Below are positions 1 to 7,044 of a DNA stretch of 9,888 nt, piece by piece. Every line of letters starts with the position of its first letter. Within the stretch, counting starts at the first letter, position 1. Source of the DNA: QQUD01 sp039029915 (GTDB lineage: Bacteria; Chloroflexota; Anaerolineae; Promineifilales; Promineifilaceae). Below the pieces are notes generated by a model. It was not told where the DNA came from. It saw nothing but the letters and a program-made list of their open reading frames with translations, and ran no database searches. The translations under genes were made by a program, and so were the position numbers. The DNA is taken from assembly GCA_039029915.1 (NCBI GenBank), contig JBCCFD010000302.1:1-9888 (forward strand). The letters are read 5' to 3'.

Positions 1-1082
1 TCATAAATACCGACAATCACTTGATTCCAAACCACCGTAGGATCATCAGAGTTAAGCTCCACGAGTGTTAATGAAGCATCCTGCCAAAGACCTGCATTGG
101 CTAAAGCAACGGCCTCGTTGTTAAGGTTAACGGCCGTTTCATCACCGGTTTCGATAGTTGCTAGGGACTTCGTCTCCCAAAATGAACCATTGAAGGTGCG
201 CACTTCGTAACTGGGTAAGCGGACGCTACACGCATAGCAAAAAATATAATCGTTCGTATTGTTCAACAAGGCATCGATTTGCCCATCTCCATTGAGGTCT
301 TCAAGCTTGCCGGCTCCGGCTGGGCTAGAATGGCAGTGACTAATGCTAGAAGTTAAGGCGGTCCCATCCCACAGCAAGGCGTCATAGCAGCCGCCGTGGG
401 CACCCACCCCGCTGGCAACTTGGAGCCACAAACGGCCGTTTTCTTCTAATAGGGTTAAAGAATCTGGGAACATGATGTCAGGAAAATCTAACTCAATCCG
501 CCCTAACTCAATCCAGCCATTTTCAGCAGGCTGAGTCAATAAAACAAAATGATTTTGCAGCGGTTCAAAAGGGCGAAAACCAACCGAATAGCTAACCAAA
601 AGTTCTGAGCCATCGACCATACTGATCGAGCGAGTTTCAACCGTTTCAAAGCCACCAAATGCTAGATCGCTGCCGCTTTCTGCTTTAAGCGCCTCATCAA
701 GTTGAGATTCAAACTCTGCCACGACCTCGACCATAGTCTCCTCGACAATAGGTTCTGGGGTAGCCGCAACCGCAGCCTTTGCTTCATTGGCAGGGTCAAC
801 AGCAGATTCTATGTTTGATTCTTCGGCAGGGGCTGTTGCCTCTCCGTTTTCAGGTGGTTGCGGCTCGTCACTGGTAACAGGGGCACCCTCTTCGCTCACC
901 GTTTCACTAGAAGCCGGAACCGATGTTGATGTTGTAGATACTGCCGTGTCCGTTTGATTAAGCGAATCCGCATTATCACCGCTTTCAGGGAGCGGTTCAA
1001 TAGGGTCAAGGTTGGTGGCTGGTGCCTCCCCACACGCAATTAATGCGGCAATTAGGAGTAAAAATATCCCAAACTTCTTCAT
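1..1082 (-). CDS. Predicted lipoprotein with Ca-loop-like and TPR-like segments (C-terminus outside window)
   Basis: The ATG is at 1082-1080, and 360 residues are readable before the left edge, with no stop. The N-terminus is a classic lipoprotein signal: MKK, a hydrophobic run (residues 4-16), then the lipobox LIAC with Cys17 as the lipidated residue, so the mature protein should be anchored in the membrane facing outward. Residues 18 to about 115 are a low-complexity spacer rich in Ala, Pro, Glu, Ser and Thr. Residues 140-310 look globular, with four Cys (232, 250, 282, 285) that could form disulfides. They include DLNGDGQID (262-270), a DxNxDGxxD calcium-loop pattern as in EF-hand or FG-GAP-like proteins. 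Residues 320-360 resemble the start of a TPR repeat. A weak GGATGG sits upstream of the ATG. I recognise no named family; ligand and function are unknown. The lipoprotein call is strong, the domain hints are weak. Confidence 0.85.
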   Translation of the reverse strand, partial: MKKFGIFLLLIAALIACGEAPATNLDPIEPLPESGDNADSLNQTDTAVSTTSTSVPASSETVSEEGAPVTSDEPQPPENGEATAPAEESNIESAVDPANEAKAAVAATPEPIVEETMVEVVAEFESQLDEALKAESGSDLAFGGFETVETRSISMVDGSELLVSYSVGFRPFEPLQNHFVLLTQPAENGWIELGRIELDFPDIMFPDSLTLLEENGRLWLQVASGVGAHGGCYDALLWDGTALTSSISHCHSSPAGAGKLEDLNGDGQIDALLNNTNDYIFCYACSVRLPSYEVRTFNGSFWETKSLATIETGDETAVNLNNEAVALANAGLWQDASLTLVELNSDDPTVVWNQVIVGIY

Positions 1083-1145
1083 TGTTTCCATCCAAAATAA
1101 TAATAATCACTGACGTTCAAAAGTGCATTAATTTAGGGCTTTAGT

Positions 1146-1245
1146 GTTCCGAAGTTTCTAAATTGAAAACCCCGTCAGATAAAAGCTTCGGAACTTCGAG
1201 GAAACGAAGTTTATGGCCGTTGTTTTATTGCAAGAACTTCGTTTC
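1146..1245. repeat. Cluster of alternating CGAAGTT/AACTTCG inverted repeats in the 335-bp divergent spacer
   Basis: Between the divergent lipoprotein and purH genes lie two CGAAGTT copies (1150-1156, 1205-1211) and two AACTTCG copies (1192-1198, 1235-1241), alternating. They allow competing hairpins: a 9-bp arm GTTCCGAAG (1146-1154) with CTTCGGAAC (1186-1194); a 7-bp stem with a 6-nt loop (1192-1198 with 1205-1211); and an 11-bp stem GAAACGAAGTT (1201-1211) with AACTTCGTTTC (1235-1245). A short CTAGT/ACTAG hairpin follows (1258-1273). No long U-run follows any stem, so a plain terminator is unlikely. Mutually exclusive pairing suggests a regulatory leader or a degraded repeat unit. I found no gene or recognised riboswitch in 1083-1417. 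Confidence 0.55.
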
Positions 1246-1404
1246 ACTTTACCAATCCTAGTTATCCGACTAGAAGGCCAATAAACATCTGTACAGCATC
1301 AGCAATTCATCTCTTTAACAATAGCAAGCAAGAGCATAACCGAAAAGGGACTTTGAAGAAAGGTTCATTTTTCGGCATCTCATTGATTTTGTAAATTACT
1401 TCGC

Positions 1405-1420
1405 TACACTTCAGCCTATG
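1405..1420 (+). promoter_or_regulatory. Possible -10 box and leaderless start of purH
   Basis: TACACT (1405-1410) fits the TANNNT pattern of leaderless promoters and ends 7 nt before the purH ATG, so transcription would begin at or next to the start codon. No Shine-Dalgarno sequence is visible upstream. TTGATT at 1384-1389 resembles a -35 box, but the 15-bp spacing is short. The 10 bases TCAGCCTATG at the start are identical to those at the tricorn start on the other strand. Confidence 0.3.
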
Positions 1421-3175
1421 ACAAAAAAAGCACTTTTATCCGTTTATGACAAAACTGGCATTGTCGAGTTCGGGCGGGGTTTAGCCGCACTCGATTTTGA
1501 ATTAATCGCTAGCGGGGGTACCGCTCGACTACTACAATCCGAAGGGTTGACTATCACCCAAGTCTCAGAGCTAACAGGCGCACCTGAGATGCTAGGTGGT
1601 CGAGTAAAAACGCTCCACCCCACGGTACATGGCGGTATTTTAGCTCGTGATATTCCCTCAGATGTGGCAGATTTAGAGGCCCAAGCGATTGGGATGATCG
1701 ATCTGGTCGTTTGCAATTTGTATCCATTTTCTGACACAATCGCTCAGCCCAATGTCACATTGGCTGATGCTGTTGAGCAGATAGATATTGGCGGTGTGAC
1801 GCTGATTCGAGCGGCAGCGAAGAATTTTAACCGCGTAGCTATTGTTTGCGATCCCAACGATTATGTCAACCTTCTCGCCCAGCTGCAAACAGGTCAAGAA
1901 ATTGATGAAGCAACGCGTCAATCGCTGGCGCTCAAGGGATTTCACCACACGGCCGTTTATGACGCCGCCATCTCAGACTACTTCCGCCAAACCTTTAGCC
2001 ATACCCACCATCAAAAGCTGCTGCGCTACGGGGTCAATCCCCATCAAAAACCAGCCCAAATCTTCACAATTGAGAGCGAACTGCCCATCAAAGTTTTAAA
2101 TGGCTCACCGGGGACCATTAATCTAATGGATGCCCTGCACGGCTGGCCACTCGTTAAGGAGCTGAAAGAGACGCTTGGCTTACCCGCCGCCGCCTCGTTT
2201 AAGCATGTGAGCCCAGCTGGAACGGCCGTTGCCGTGCCGCTCTCTGACGAGCTCAAAAAGGCGTACTTTGTCGAAAACGTTGAACTCACTCCGCTGGCCA
2301 CCGCCTACGCTCGCGCTCGTGGCGCAGACCGCATGTCCTCCTTTGGGGATTGGGTGGCGCTCAGCGATGTGGTTGATGAAGCAACAGCAAGGCTCATCAG
2401 CCGTGAGATTTCAGATGGGGTCATTGCCCCTGGCTACAGCGAAGAAGCGCTTGCTATTCTCAAAAAGAAGAAAAAAGGAAACTACCCCATCATTCAGGTT
2501 GACCCCAATTTTGACCCACCGCTTGAAGAGCAGCGCCAAATTTTTGGGATTACGTTTTCGCAACGGCGCAACGACGCCAAAATTAACAGTAGCCTATTAG
2601 AAAACGTTGTTTCCGAAAGTAAAGACCTACCTGAATCGGCTAAACGCGACCTCATTGTGGCAACCACCGCGCTCAAATATGCGCAGTCTAATACGGTTTG
2701 CTACGCGGTTGATGGACAGGTGATTGGCATGGGGGCAGGACAACAGTCCCGTATTCACTGCACCCGTCTCGCTGGTGGCAAAGCTGATAACTGGTGGCTG
2801 CGCCAGCATCCGCGCGTGCTCGCGTTCCAATTCAGGGAGAAAATTGGCCGCGCGGCCATGAATAATGCCATTGATATGTTCGTAAGCGATGAGATTGGTG
2901 AGGTGGAACGGCCGTATTGGGAGGAATCGTTTGAGGTTGTGCCAGAGCTATTCACTGCCGAAGAAAGGGCGGATTGGCTTGCCAACCTTGAAAACGTTGC
3001 CCTCAGTTCAGATGCCTTCTTCCCCTTCCGCGACAACATTGACCGCGCCCACCGCAGCGGCGTCAAATACATCATCGAGCCCGGCGGCTCCATTCGCGAC
3101 GATGAAGTCATAAAAACCGCCAACAGCTATGGCATGACGCTGATCTTTTCGGGGTTAAGGTTGTTTACGCATTGA
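1418..3175 (+). CDS. purH: Bifunctional AICAR formyltransferase / IMP cyclohydrolase, long eukaryote-like form
   Basis: This enzyme catalyses the last two steps of de novo IMP synthesis in the cytoplasm: formyl transfer from 10-formyl-THF to AICAR, then ring closure to IMP. The 585 residues comprise an N-terminal cyclohydrolase (MGS-like) domain, about 1-195, and a C-terminal transformylase domain, about 200-585. Cyclohydrolase residues known from human ATIC are present: Arg62 and Lys64 in GGRVKTLHP, Tyr102 in CNLYPF, Asp123 and Lys135. The transformylase Lys262-His263 pair lies in SFKHVSPAG and Asn425 in YAQSN. The length, and stretches such as ARARGADRMSSFGD and GQQSRIHCTRLAG, match animal ATIC (592 aa) rather than the usual bacterial PurH of about 510-530 aa. 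It stands alone, with no other pur gene beside it. The start fits the family N-terminus (MTKKALLSVYDKTG); no Shine-Dalgarno sequence is visible. The product call is near certain. Confidence 0.98.
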   Translation: MTKKALLSVYDKTGIVEFGRGLAALDFELIASGGTARLLQSEGLTITQVSELTGAPEMLGGRVKTLHPTVHGGILARDIPSDVADLEAQAIGMIDLVVCNLYPFSDTIAQPNVTLADAVEQIDIGGVTLIRAAAKNFNRVAIVCDPNDYVNLLAQLQTGQEIDEATRQSLALKGFHHTAVYDAAISDYFRQTFSHTHHQKLLRYGVNPHQKPAQIFTIESELPIKVLNGSPGTINLMDALHGWPLVKELKETLGLPAAASFKHVSPAGTAVAVPLSDELKKAYFVENVELTPLATAYARARGADRMSSFGDWVALSDVVDEATARLISREISDGVIAPGYSEEALAILKKKKKGNYPIIQVDPNFDPPLEEQRQIFGITFSQRRNDAKINSSLLENVVSESKDLPESAKRDLIVATTALKYAQSNTVCYAVDGQVIGMGAGQQSRIHCTRLAGGKADNWWLRQHPRVLAFQFREKIGRAAMNNAIDMFVSDEIGEVERPYWEESFEVVPELFTAEERADWLANLENVALSSDAFFPFRDNIDRAHRSGVKYIIEPGGSIRDDEVIKTANSYGMTLIFSGLRLFTH

Positions 3176-3177
3176 CG

Positions 3178-3199
3178 GGGGATTGGGGATTGGGGATTG
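3178..3199. repeat. Three tandem GGGGATT heptamers just after purH
   Basis: GGGGATT is repeated perfectly three times (3178-3184, 3185-3191, 3192-3198), beginning three bases after the purH stop codon. It belongs with the other 7-8 bp tandem arrays of this window (7768-7788, 7798-7825, 8959-9014). It has three G4 runs on the plus strand, one short of a canonical G-quadruplex. Confidence 0.85.
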
Positions 3200-3248
3200 C
3201 CTAATCTTGGCTACCCTCACTACAGTTCATTACCCCCCTCAACTAGGT

Positions 3249-3330
3249 GCCTGAGCCTGTCGAAGGCTTCACCCTCTGCTAAACAACCAATGACTAAGGC
3301 TGCCCCGCTTTGGCTTCGACAAGCTCAGCC
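3249..3330. repeat. Inverted pair of CTTCGACAAGCTCAG-type intergenic repeats (REP-like)
   Basis: GCCTGAGCCTGTCGAAGGC (3249-3267) and GGCTTCGACAAGCTCAGCC (3312-3330) are reverse complements at 16 of 19 positions, separated by 44 bases. From memory, the core CTTCGACARGCTCAG is a very common intergenic repeat in environmental bacterial genomes. Such paired units sit between convergent genes, as here, and could fold as a hairpin acting on mRNA ends. The rest of 3200-3347 shows nothing else; the short plus-strand ORFs across it consist of repeat sequence. Confidence 0.65.
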
Positions 3331-3354
3331 GCCGCTCATCGTGTTAAAAATCAC

Positions 3355-3507
3355 TCTAGCTACATATCACTTTGGTTTGCTCCGCCCAGTGATAAATCAC
3401 GGGGCTACTCTTTAGGCGCCCTCTGGGCTTCAAAAAGCCCAGAGGGCGCATTTACCTTTTGCGGGGTGATTTATCACCGCGCTATTCAAAAGTGATATGT
3501 GGCTAGA
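3355..3507. mobile_element. MITE-like palindromic element, 153 bp, with 19-bp terminal inverted repeats
   Basis: The ends are TCTAGCTACATATCACTTT (3355-3373) and AAAGTGATATGTGGCTAGA (3489-3507), inverted repeats matching at 18 of 19 positions. Nested inside are a perfect 12-bp inverted pair GTGATAAATCAC/GTGATTTATCAC (3389-3400, 3466-3477) and a central 15-bp GC-rich hairpin (3416-3449). The element is flanked by identical AAATCAC (3348-3354 and 3508-3514), a candidate 7-bp target-site duplication. It encodes no protein, so it would need a transposase supplied in trans. The right-hand duplication contains the stop codon of the tricorn gene, so insertion took place exactly at that gene's end. 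Caveat: AAATCAC also occurs inside the element, so the duplication could be coincidental. No transposase gene is present in the window. Confidence 0.6.
3416..3449. repeat. Perfect 15-bp GC-rich hairpin with CAAA loop
   Basis: GCGCCCTCTGGGCTT (3416-3430), loop CAAA (3431-3434), and the exact complement AAGCCCAGAGGGCGC (3435-3449). It is the core of the MITE-like element and lies between the convergent purH and tricorn genes. It could terminate or stabilise both transcripts, but neither strand has a proper T-run after the stem, so it is not a textbook intrinsic terminator. Confidence 0.8.
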
Positions 3508-3510
3508 AAA

Positions 3511-6500
3511 TCACGTAAAGTAATCAAACGACTTGTCTGGATAAGACGGCCGTTTCTCAACCTCTCGCGGGTCAGCCTTAATGAGCGATTCAAGATGCGC
3601 AATGGCGGCGTCAAGCTGGGCATCCTGACCGTGGAAAGTCGCGTACGGATCGTTATCTACAACGATGTCAGGCTCGACGCCTCGCCCCTCAATCAACCAT
3701 TCCCCATCTTTGTAAACACCAATTTGAGCTGCCGTGGCAATGCCTTTATCAGCCAGCCACGTGTTTCGGGTTAGCCAAATCTCGCCTCCCCATGTGCGGG
3801 TACCAATCACTTTACCTAATCCCAACCGACGGAACCCATCAGCCATCACTTCACCATCGGAAGCAGTTTGGCCGTTTACCAAAACGGCCATATGACCTCT
3901 AAATGCGTAGTGCATATTCCAATAGGTTTGCCCTTTGCGTGGTGCCCAAAAGAACCATTCTTGGCGCATTAGTCGGCTTAAAATCCAGCTATCGATGTTG
4001 CCCCCCCGATTGTGGCGCAAATCAAGAATCAGCCCCTGACGATTAAATATGGGGTAGTAGTTGCGGGTCCATTCTTCAAAATTATTTTCCCCCATTGCCC
4101 GTAAATGAACGTAACCCATGCGATTTTGGGTGGCTTCCTCCACGTGGAGCCGACGCGTATACTCCCAATCATCGTAGCGCAGATTCAGTTCAGCATGCAC
4201 TGAAACGGGCTTCACGATGATCTCATACGGAGCCACTTCTTTTCCGATGGGCTTGATCTTAAGGCGCGTTTGTCGATTAGCCTGATTTTGCAGCAGGATA
4301 GCTGGATGCTGTACGGAGAGGAGAGAACGGCCGTTAATTTCTGTAATCACATCGCCAACCGCTACATCAAACTGGGGTTTAACCAAGGGACCTTGAGCAT
4401 GTGGATAATCCGGGTCCGTTCGATACATATAATCAATTCGATATCCATCGTTGGCCTCGTCTTCTGACCAGCGAATACCAAGTGCGCCAGATGTGATATA
4501 GTCACGACCCTTTCGCAAATCTCCCGAATGCACATAGGTATGCAGTGCCGCCAGTTCACCCACCATCTGAGCCAGCAAATGATTAAACTCATCTCGATCG
4601 GTTACGCGATCAAGCAGTGGAAGATGACGCTCTAAAATAGCCTGCCAATCGATACCGTGCAGATTGGTATCATAAAAGTAGTCCCGCTCTAGTCGCCACG
4701 CTTCTGTCAGCATCTGCTGCCACTCTTGTCGCAAATCAACCTTAAACCGCCAGCCGCTTAAATCGATCCGCTTTTTATCATCCGGCTTAGGCGGCTTGTC
4801 TTTAGCGTCAATCATGTAAAATGCTTGCTTTTGACGAAGCAAAATCTTCTTTCCGTCCATCGTTAAATCATAGGACGCTACGTCTCGGGCAATACGCTCA
4901 GGTTTAGGGTCCTGATTATCAATCGCCATTGCGTACAAATGGTAGATAGGCTTACTATCTGGAATCACATCCACCCAGAAAAGCGTCTTGTCATTGGCAG
5001 ACAGCCCCCGATAGTTGCCAGACCCAACGGGCAATTCATACAGTCGCTGGGAAAGTCCTTCAAACTCTATCGGGATAGTTTTTGGTTTTTGAGACTGATC
5101 ATCAACCGATTTAGCGTCATCTTCTGGAGAGGTCTCAGCTTCGGATACGGCCGTATTCTTTTCTTCTTTAGCCGCTTCTGCCCTGCGCTGATTTTCCGCT
5201 TCTACCCGCAAACGCTGCTGCTCTAACTCAACTTCATTAAGCTGCCTAAAGGGAAAAACATTCTCTTTTTGTAGAGAAAGTGCATAAATTTTCGTTGTGG
5301 CATCAATAAACGGTTCCGGTTGCCTGGCGCCCCAAGGGGTTGGCACAATTGAGTGGAAAGTGCGGTCTGATAAGAAGTACAGCCAGCGCCCATCGTGACT
5401 CCAAGTCGGACTGTAACTAATGGTTCGATCGCTTGTAACCGGTATTAGCTCACGGTCTTCAACATTAAATAGCTTAATTTGAGCCATGCGATTTTCGCCC
5501 AATTCAACCACTGCAACCCAATGACTGTCTGGTGCCCAGCTAAGGCCATAAAACCCGTTGATTTTTGACTCACTAATCAAATACGTTTCTTTGTTGACAA
5601 GGTTCGTCAACCATAAACGAAGGTTTTTGTCATGAAAGATCACCCATTTGCCATTAGGAGAGATAACAGAGGCAAATCGGTGTACATCTGCATTAGCGGT
5701 GACTTGCTCGGAGCGACTCAAACCATTGGCTTTGGTCAGATAAAGTTCAAGCTCACCCGTTTCGTCAGAATACGCAAAGAGATGGTCGCCATCTGGGGTA
5801 AATTGGCCGTTGCGAAAACGGCCGTTATTCTCTGGCGTTACCTCGACGCGCCGACCTTGCTCAACCGGCAGCACAAACATCTTGCCCCGCGTCGTAAATA
5901 CGACGCGATCGCCCGTTGGTGACGGATGCCATGAGTTAACATAACGGATTGGATTGTAGACCCAGCGTTCTCTTTTCTGGTCAAGATCAGAGGCTAGCGA
6001 GATGTCGATGCGCTTTGTTTTGTCTTTCTCAATGTCATACAGGTAAAGATCAGCCTGCCACTGATACACAATACGGCCGTTATGCAGCTTGGGATCATGA
6101 ATATCAAACGCTTTGTGGAAGGTATGCTGCTTAAGCCGCTTACCGTTGCGGGTCATCGACCACAGGTTCATGGTGCCATCCCGATCTGAAGCGAAGTAAA
6201 TACGGCCGTTCCACAGCAGTGGGTTTTTGCTCGTTCCCTCATAATCCACTGTTAAGGGAACAGCCGCCTTTTTTCCACGATGTTTCCAAATTTGCTGTAC
6301 CGTTCCCCCTTTGTACCGTTTTGTGTAACTCCCCTGAAAAGGCAGCCTAGTGAAGTAAATCGTCTTTAAATCCTCTTCAAAGTTCCCATCGCTGGCCTCA
6401 GCCAAAGGAATTCTTTGATGTTCAAATGTTTGGGGATCAACTGAGCAAAGTTGGGCGCTGGGTAATGTGGCGTGTCGTCTTGTGCGGTATAAAATTTTTC

Positions 6501-6798
6501 CATCCGGTGTCCAACCGACTACGATGGCTCGCTCATCTTCATAGGTCAAGCGTAACGGCCGTCCACCTTCAAACGACATGACGTAAACTTCGGTAGGGCC
6601 TTCATATTGACCAGAAAAGGCAATCAGTTGCCCATCCGGTGAAATAGCTGCATGCGTTTCAAGACCGTGATGGGTTGTGAGACGTTGAGCCACGCCCCCT
6701 TTGGTCGCAACACGCCAGAGGTCCCCCTCTGCGGTAAAAACAATTTGATTTTTGTGAATGGTAGGGAAACGGTAGTAGCCCTTGACTGGATCGCGCAT
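3511..6798 (-). CDS. Tricorn-type protease (peptidase family S41) with two beta-propellers and PDZ domain
   Basis: Tricorn proteases are large cytoplasmic enzymes that cut peptides released by the proteasome or other ATP-dependent proteases. The product is 1095 aa (Thermoplasma tricorn is about 1071) with no signal peptide. Residues about 5-500 hold PD40-type propeller blades with motifs such as SPDGQLIAFSG (53-63), TPDGKILY (97-104), SPNGKWVIF (380-388) and HDGRWLYFLSD (468-478). A charged, coiled-coil-like insert (521-578) is followed by more propeller sequence, the C1 domain (about 690-765), a PDZ domain (about 769-851) and the C2 catalytic domain. His753 (ALHTY), Ser980 with Asp981 (ASDGE) and Glu1037 (IEGRGVEPD) match tricorn His746, Ser965, Asp966 and Glu1023. 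The partner of tricorn Ser745 is Leu752, an unusual change. The start chosen is the ATG at 6798, with the family motif GYYRFPT soon after; a TTG at 6834 would add 12 unsupported residues. The stop codon lies inside the apparent target duplication of the neighbouring element. Confidence 0.95.
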   Translation of the reverse strand: MRDPVKGYYRFPTIHKNQIVFTAEGDLWRVATKGGVAQRLTTHHGLETHAAISPDGQLIAFSGQYEGPTEVYVMSFEGGRPLRLTYEDERAIVVGWTPDGKILYRTRRHATLPSAQLCSVDPQTFEHQRIPLAEASDGNFEEDLKTIYFTRLPFQGSYTKRYKGGTVQQIWKHRGKKAAVPLTVDYEGTSKNPLLWNGRIYFASDRDGTMNLWSMTRNGKRLKQHTFHKAFDIHDPKLHNGRIVYQWQADLYLYDIEKDKTKRIDISLASDLDQKRERWVYNPIRYVNSWHPSPTGDRVVFTTRGKMFVLPVEQGRRVEVTPENNGRFRNGQFTPDGDHLFAYSDETGELELYLTKANGLSRSEQVTANADVHRFASVISPNGKWVIFHDKNLRLWLTNLVNKETYLISESKINGFYGLSWAPDSHWVAVVELGENRMAQIKLFNVEDRELIPVTSDRTISYSPTWSHDGRWLYFLSDRTFHSIVPTPWGARQPEPFIDATTKIYALSLQKENVFPFRQLNEVELEQQRLRVEAENQRRAEAAKEEKNTAVSEAETSPEDDAKSVDDQSQKPKTIPIEFEGLSQRLYELPVGSGNYRGLSANDKTLFWVDVIPDSKPIYHLYAMAIDNQDPKPERIARDVASYDLTMDGKKILLRQKQAFYMIDAKDKPPKPDDKKRIDLSGWRFKVDLRQEWQQMLTEAWRLERDYFYDTNLHGIDWQAILERHLPLLDRVTDRDEFNHLLAQMVGELAALHTYVHSGDLRKGRDYITSGALGIRWSEDEANDGYRIDYMYRTDPDYPHAQGPLVKPQFDVAVGDVITEINGRSLLSVQHPAILLQNQANRQTRLKIKPIGKEVAPYEIIVKPVSVHAELNLRYDDWEYTRRLHVEEATQNRMGYVHLRAMGENNFEEWTRNYYPIFNRQGLILDLRHNRGGNIDSWILSRLMRQEWFFWAPRKGQTYWNMHYAFRGHMAVLVNGQTASDGEVMADGFRRLGLGKVIGTRTWGGEIWLTRNTWLADKGIATAAQIGVYKDGEWLIEGRGVEPDIVVDNDPYATFHGQDAQLDAAIAHLESLIKADPREVEKRPSYPDKSFDYFT

Positions 6799-6843
6799 AG
6801 GCTGAGTTTTAGCACATTCATTATCCCATGCCAAACGCGAAAA

Positions 6844-6857
6844 ACAGCTAAAGCTGT
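6844..6857. promoter_or_regulatory. Short palindrome ACAGCT-AA-AGCTGT upstream of the tricorn gene
   Basis: Perfect 6-bp inverted repeats separated by two bases, about 46 bases upstream of the chosen tricorn start. The half AAAACAGCT (6841-6849) recurs as a direct copy at 6900-6908. Size and position fit an operator for a dimeric regulator, but no regulator is known and chance is possible. Confidence 0.3.
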
Positions 6858-6860
6858 CTA

Positions 6861-6942
6861 AAAATCAGATTAGGTGGAGAACAAAAAGTATCTTAAAGTA
6901 AAACAGCTTCGTATAAGTTTTTGTTCTCCTGAAACTGATTTT
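6861..6942. repeat. Two-part 82-nt hairpin in the divergent spacer
   Basis: An 8-bp outer stem AAAATCAG (6861-6868) with CTGATTTT (6935-6942) encloses a perfect 12-bp inner stem GGAGAACAAAAA (6876-6887) with TTTTTGTTCTCC (6918-6929). The 30-nt apical loop contains CTTA/TAAG that could pair further. It lies between the divergent tricorn and M23 genes, where no terminator is needed. It may be a regulatory structure, a small RNA or a decayed miniature element. Nothing else recognisable lies in 6799-7041 apart from the weak promoter and palindrome listed separately. Confidence 0.6.
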
Positions 6943-7027
6943 CATCTGGTTACTTTTTATGCAAGTTATTTGTTGAAAATTACTTAAATCATAACCATAT
7001 CTGCTACAGCTTCCTACTCGTTATTGA

Positions 7028-7044
7028 TATAGTTATGCACTATG
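7028..7044 (+). promoter_or_regulatory. Possible -10 box TATAGT next to the M23 gene start
   Basis: TATAGT (7028-7033) is close to the TATAAT consensus and ends 8 nt before the ATG at 7042. There is no Shine-Dalgarno sequence, so transcript and reading frame may begin together (leaderless). No good -35 box is visible at the right distance. An alternative pair, TTGAAA (6973-6978) with CATATC, is weaker. Confidence 0.3.

Noticed and set aside
1083..1417. tRNA, small RNA of known family or purine riboswitch upstream of purH
   Set aside because: No cloverleaf or recognisable riboswitch core could be found; only the inverted-repeat cluster stands out.
3178..3199. G-quadruplex at the GGGGATT array
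   Set aside because: Only three G4 runs are present; a canonical four-run quadruplex cannot form without distant guanines.
3416..3449. Intrinsic terminator for purH and the tricorn gene
   Set aside because: The stem is strong, but no T-run follows on either strand, and the hairpin is the centre of a larger palindromic element.
3197..3495. Plus-strand ORFs of 61-72 codons between purH and the tricorn gene
   Set aside because: They consist of the REP-like pair and the MITE-like element, have no ribosome site and give peptides of random-looking composition.
5905..5912. GCGATCGC, the cyanobacterial HIP1 word
   Set aside because: I noticed only a single copy, so the iterated word here is ACGGCCGT, not HIP1 itself.
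4270..6134. Several plus-strand ORFs antisense to the tricorn gene
   Set aside because: The minus-strand frame encodes a complete, motif-rich protease; the antisense frames show no motifs or start signals.
6799..6834. TTG start giving a tricorn protein 12 residues longer
   Set aside because: The added residues match nothing in the family, no ribosome site precedes the TTG, and the ATG at 6798 has the same context as the purH start.
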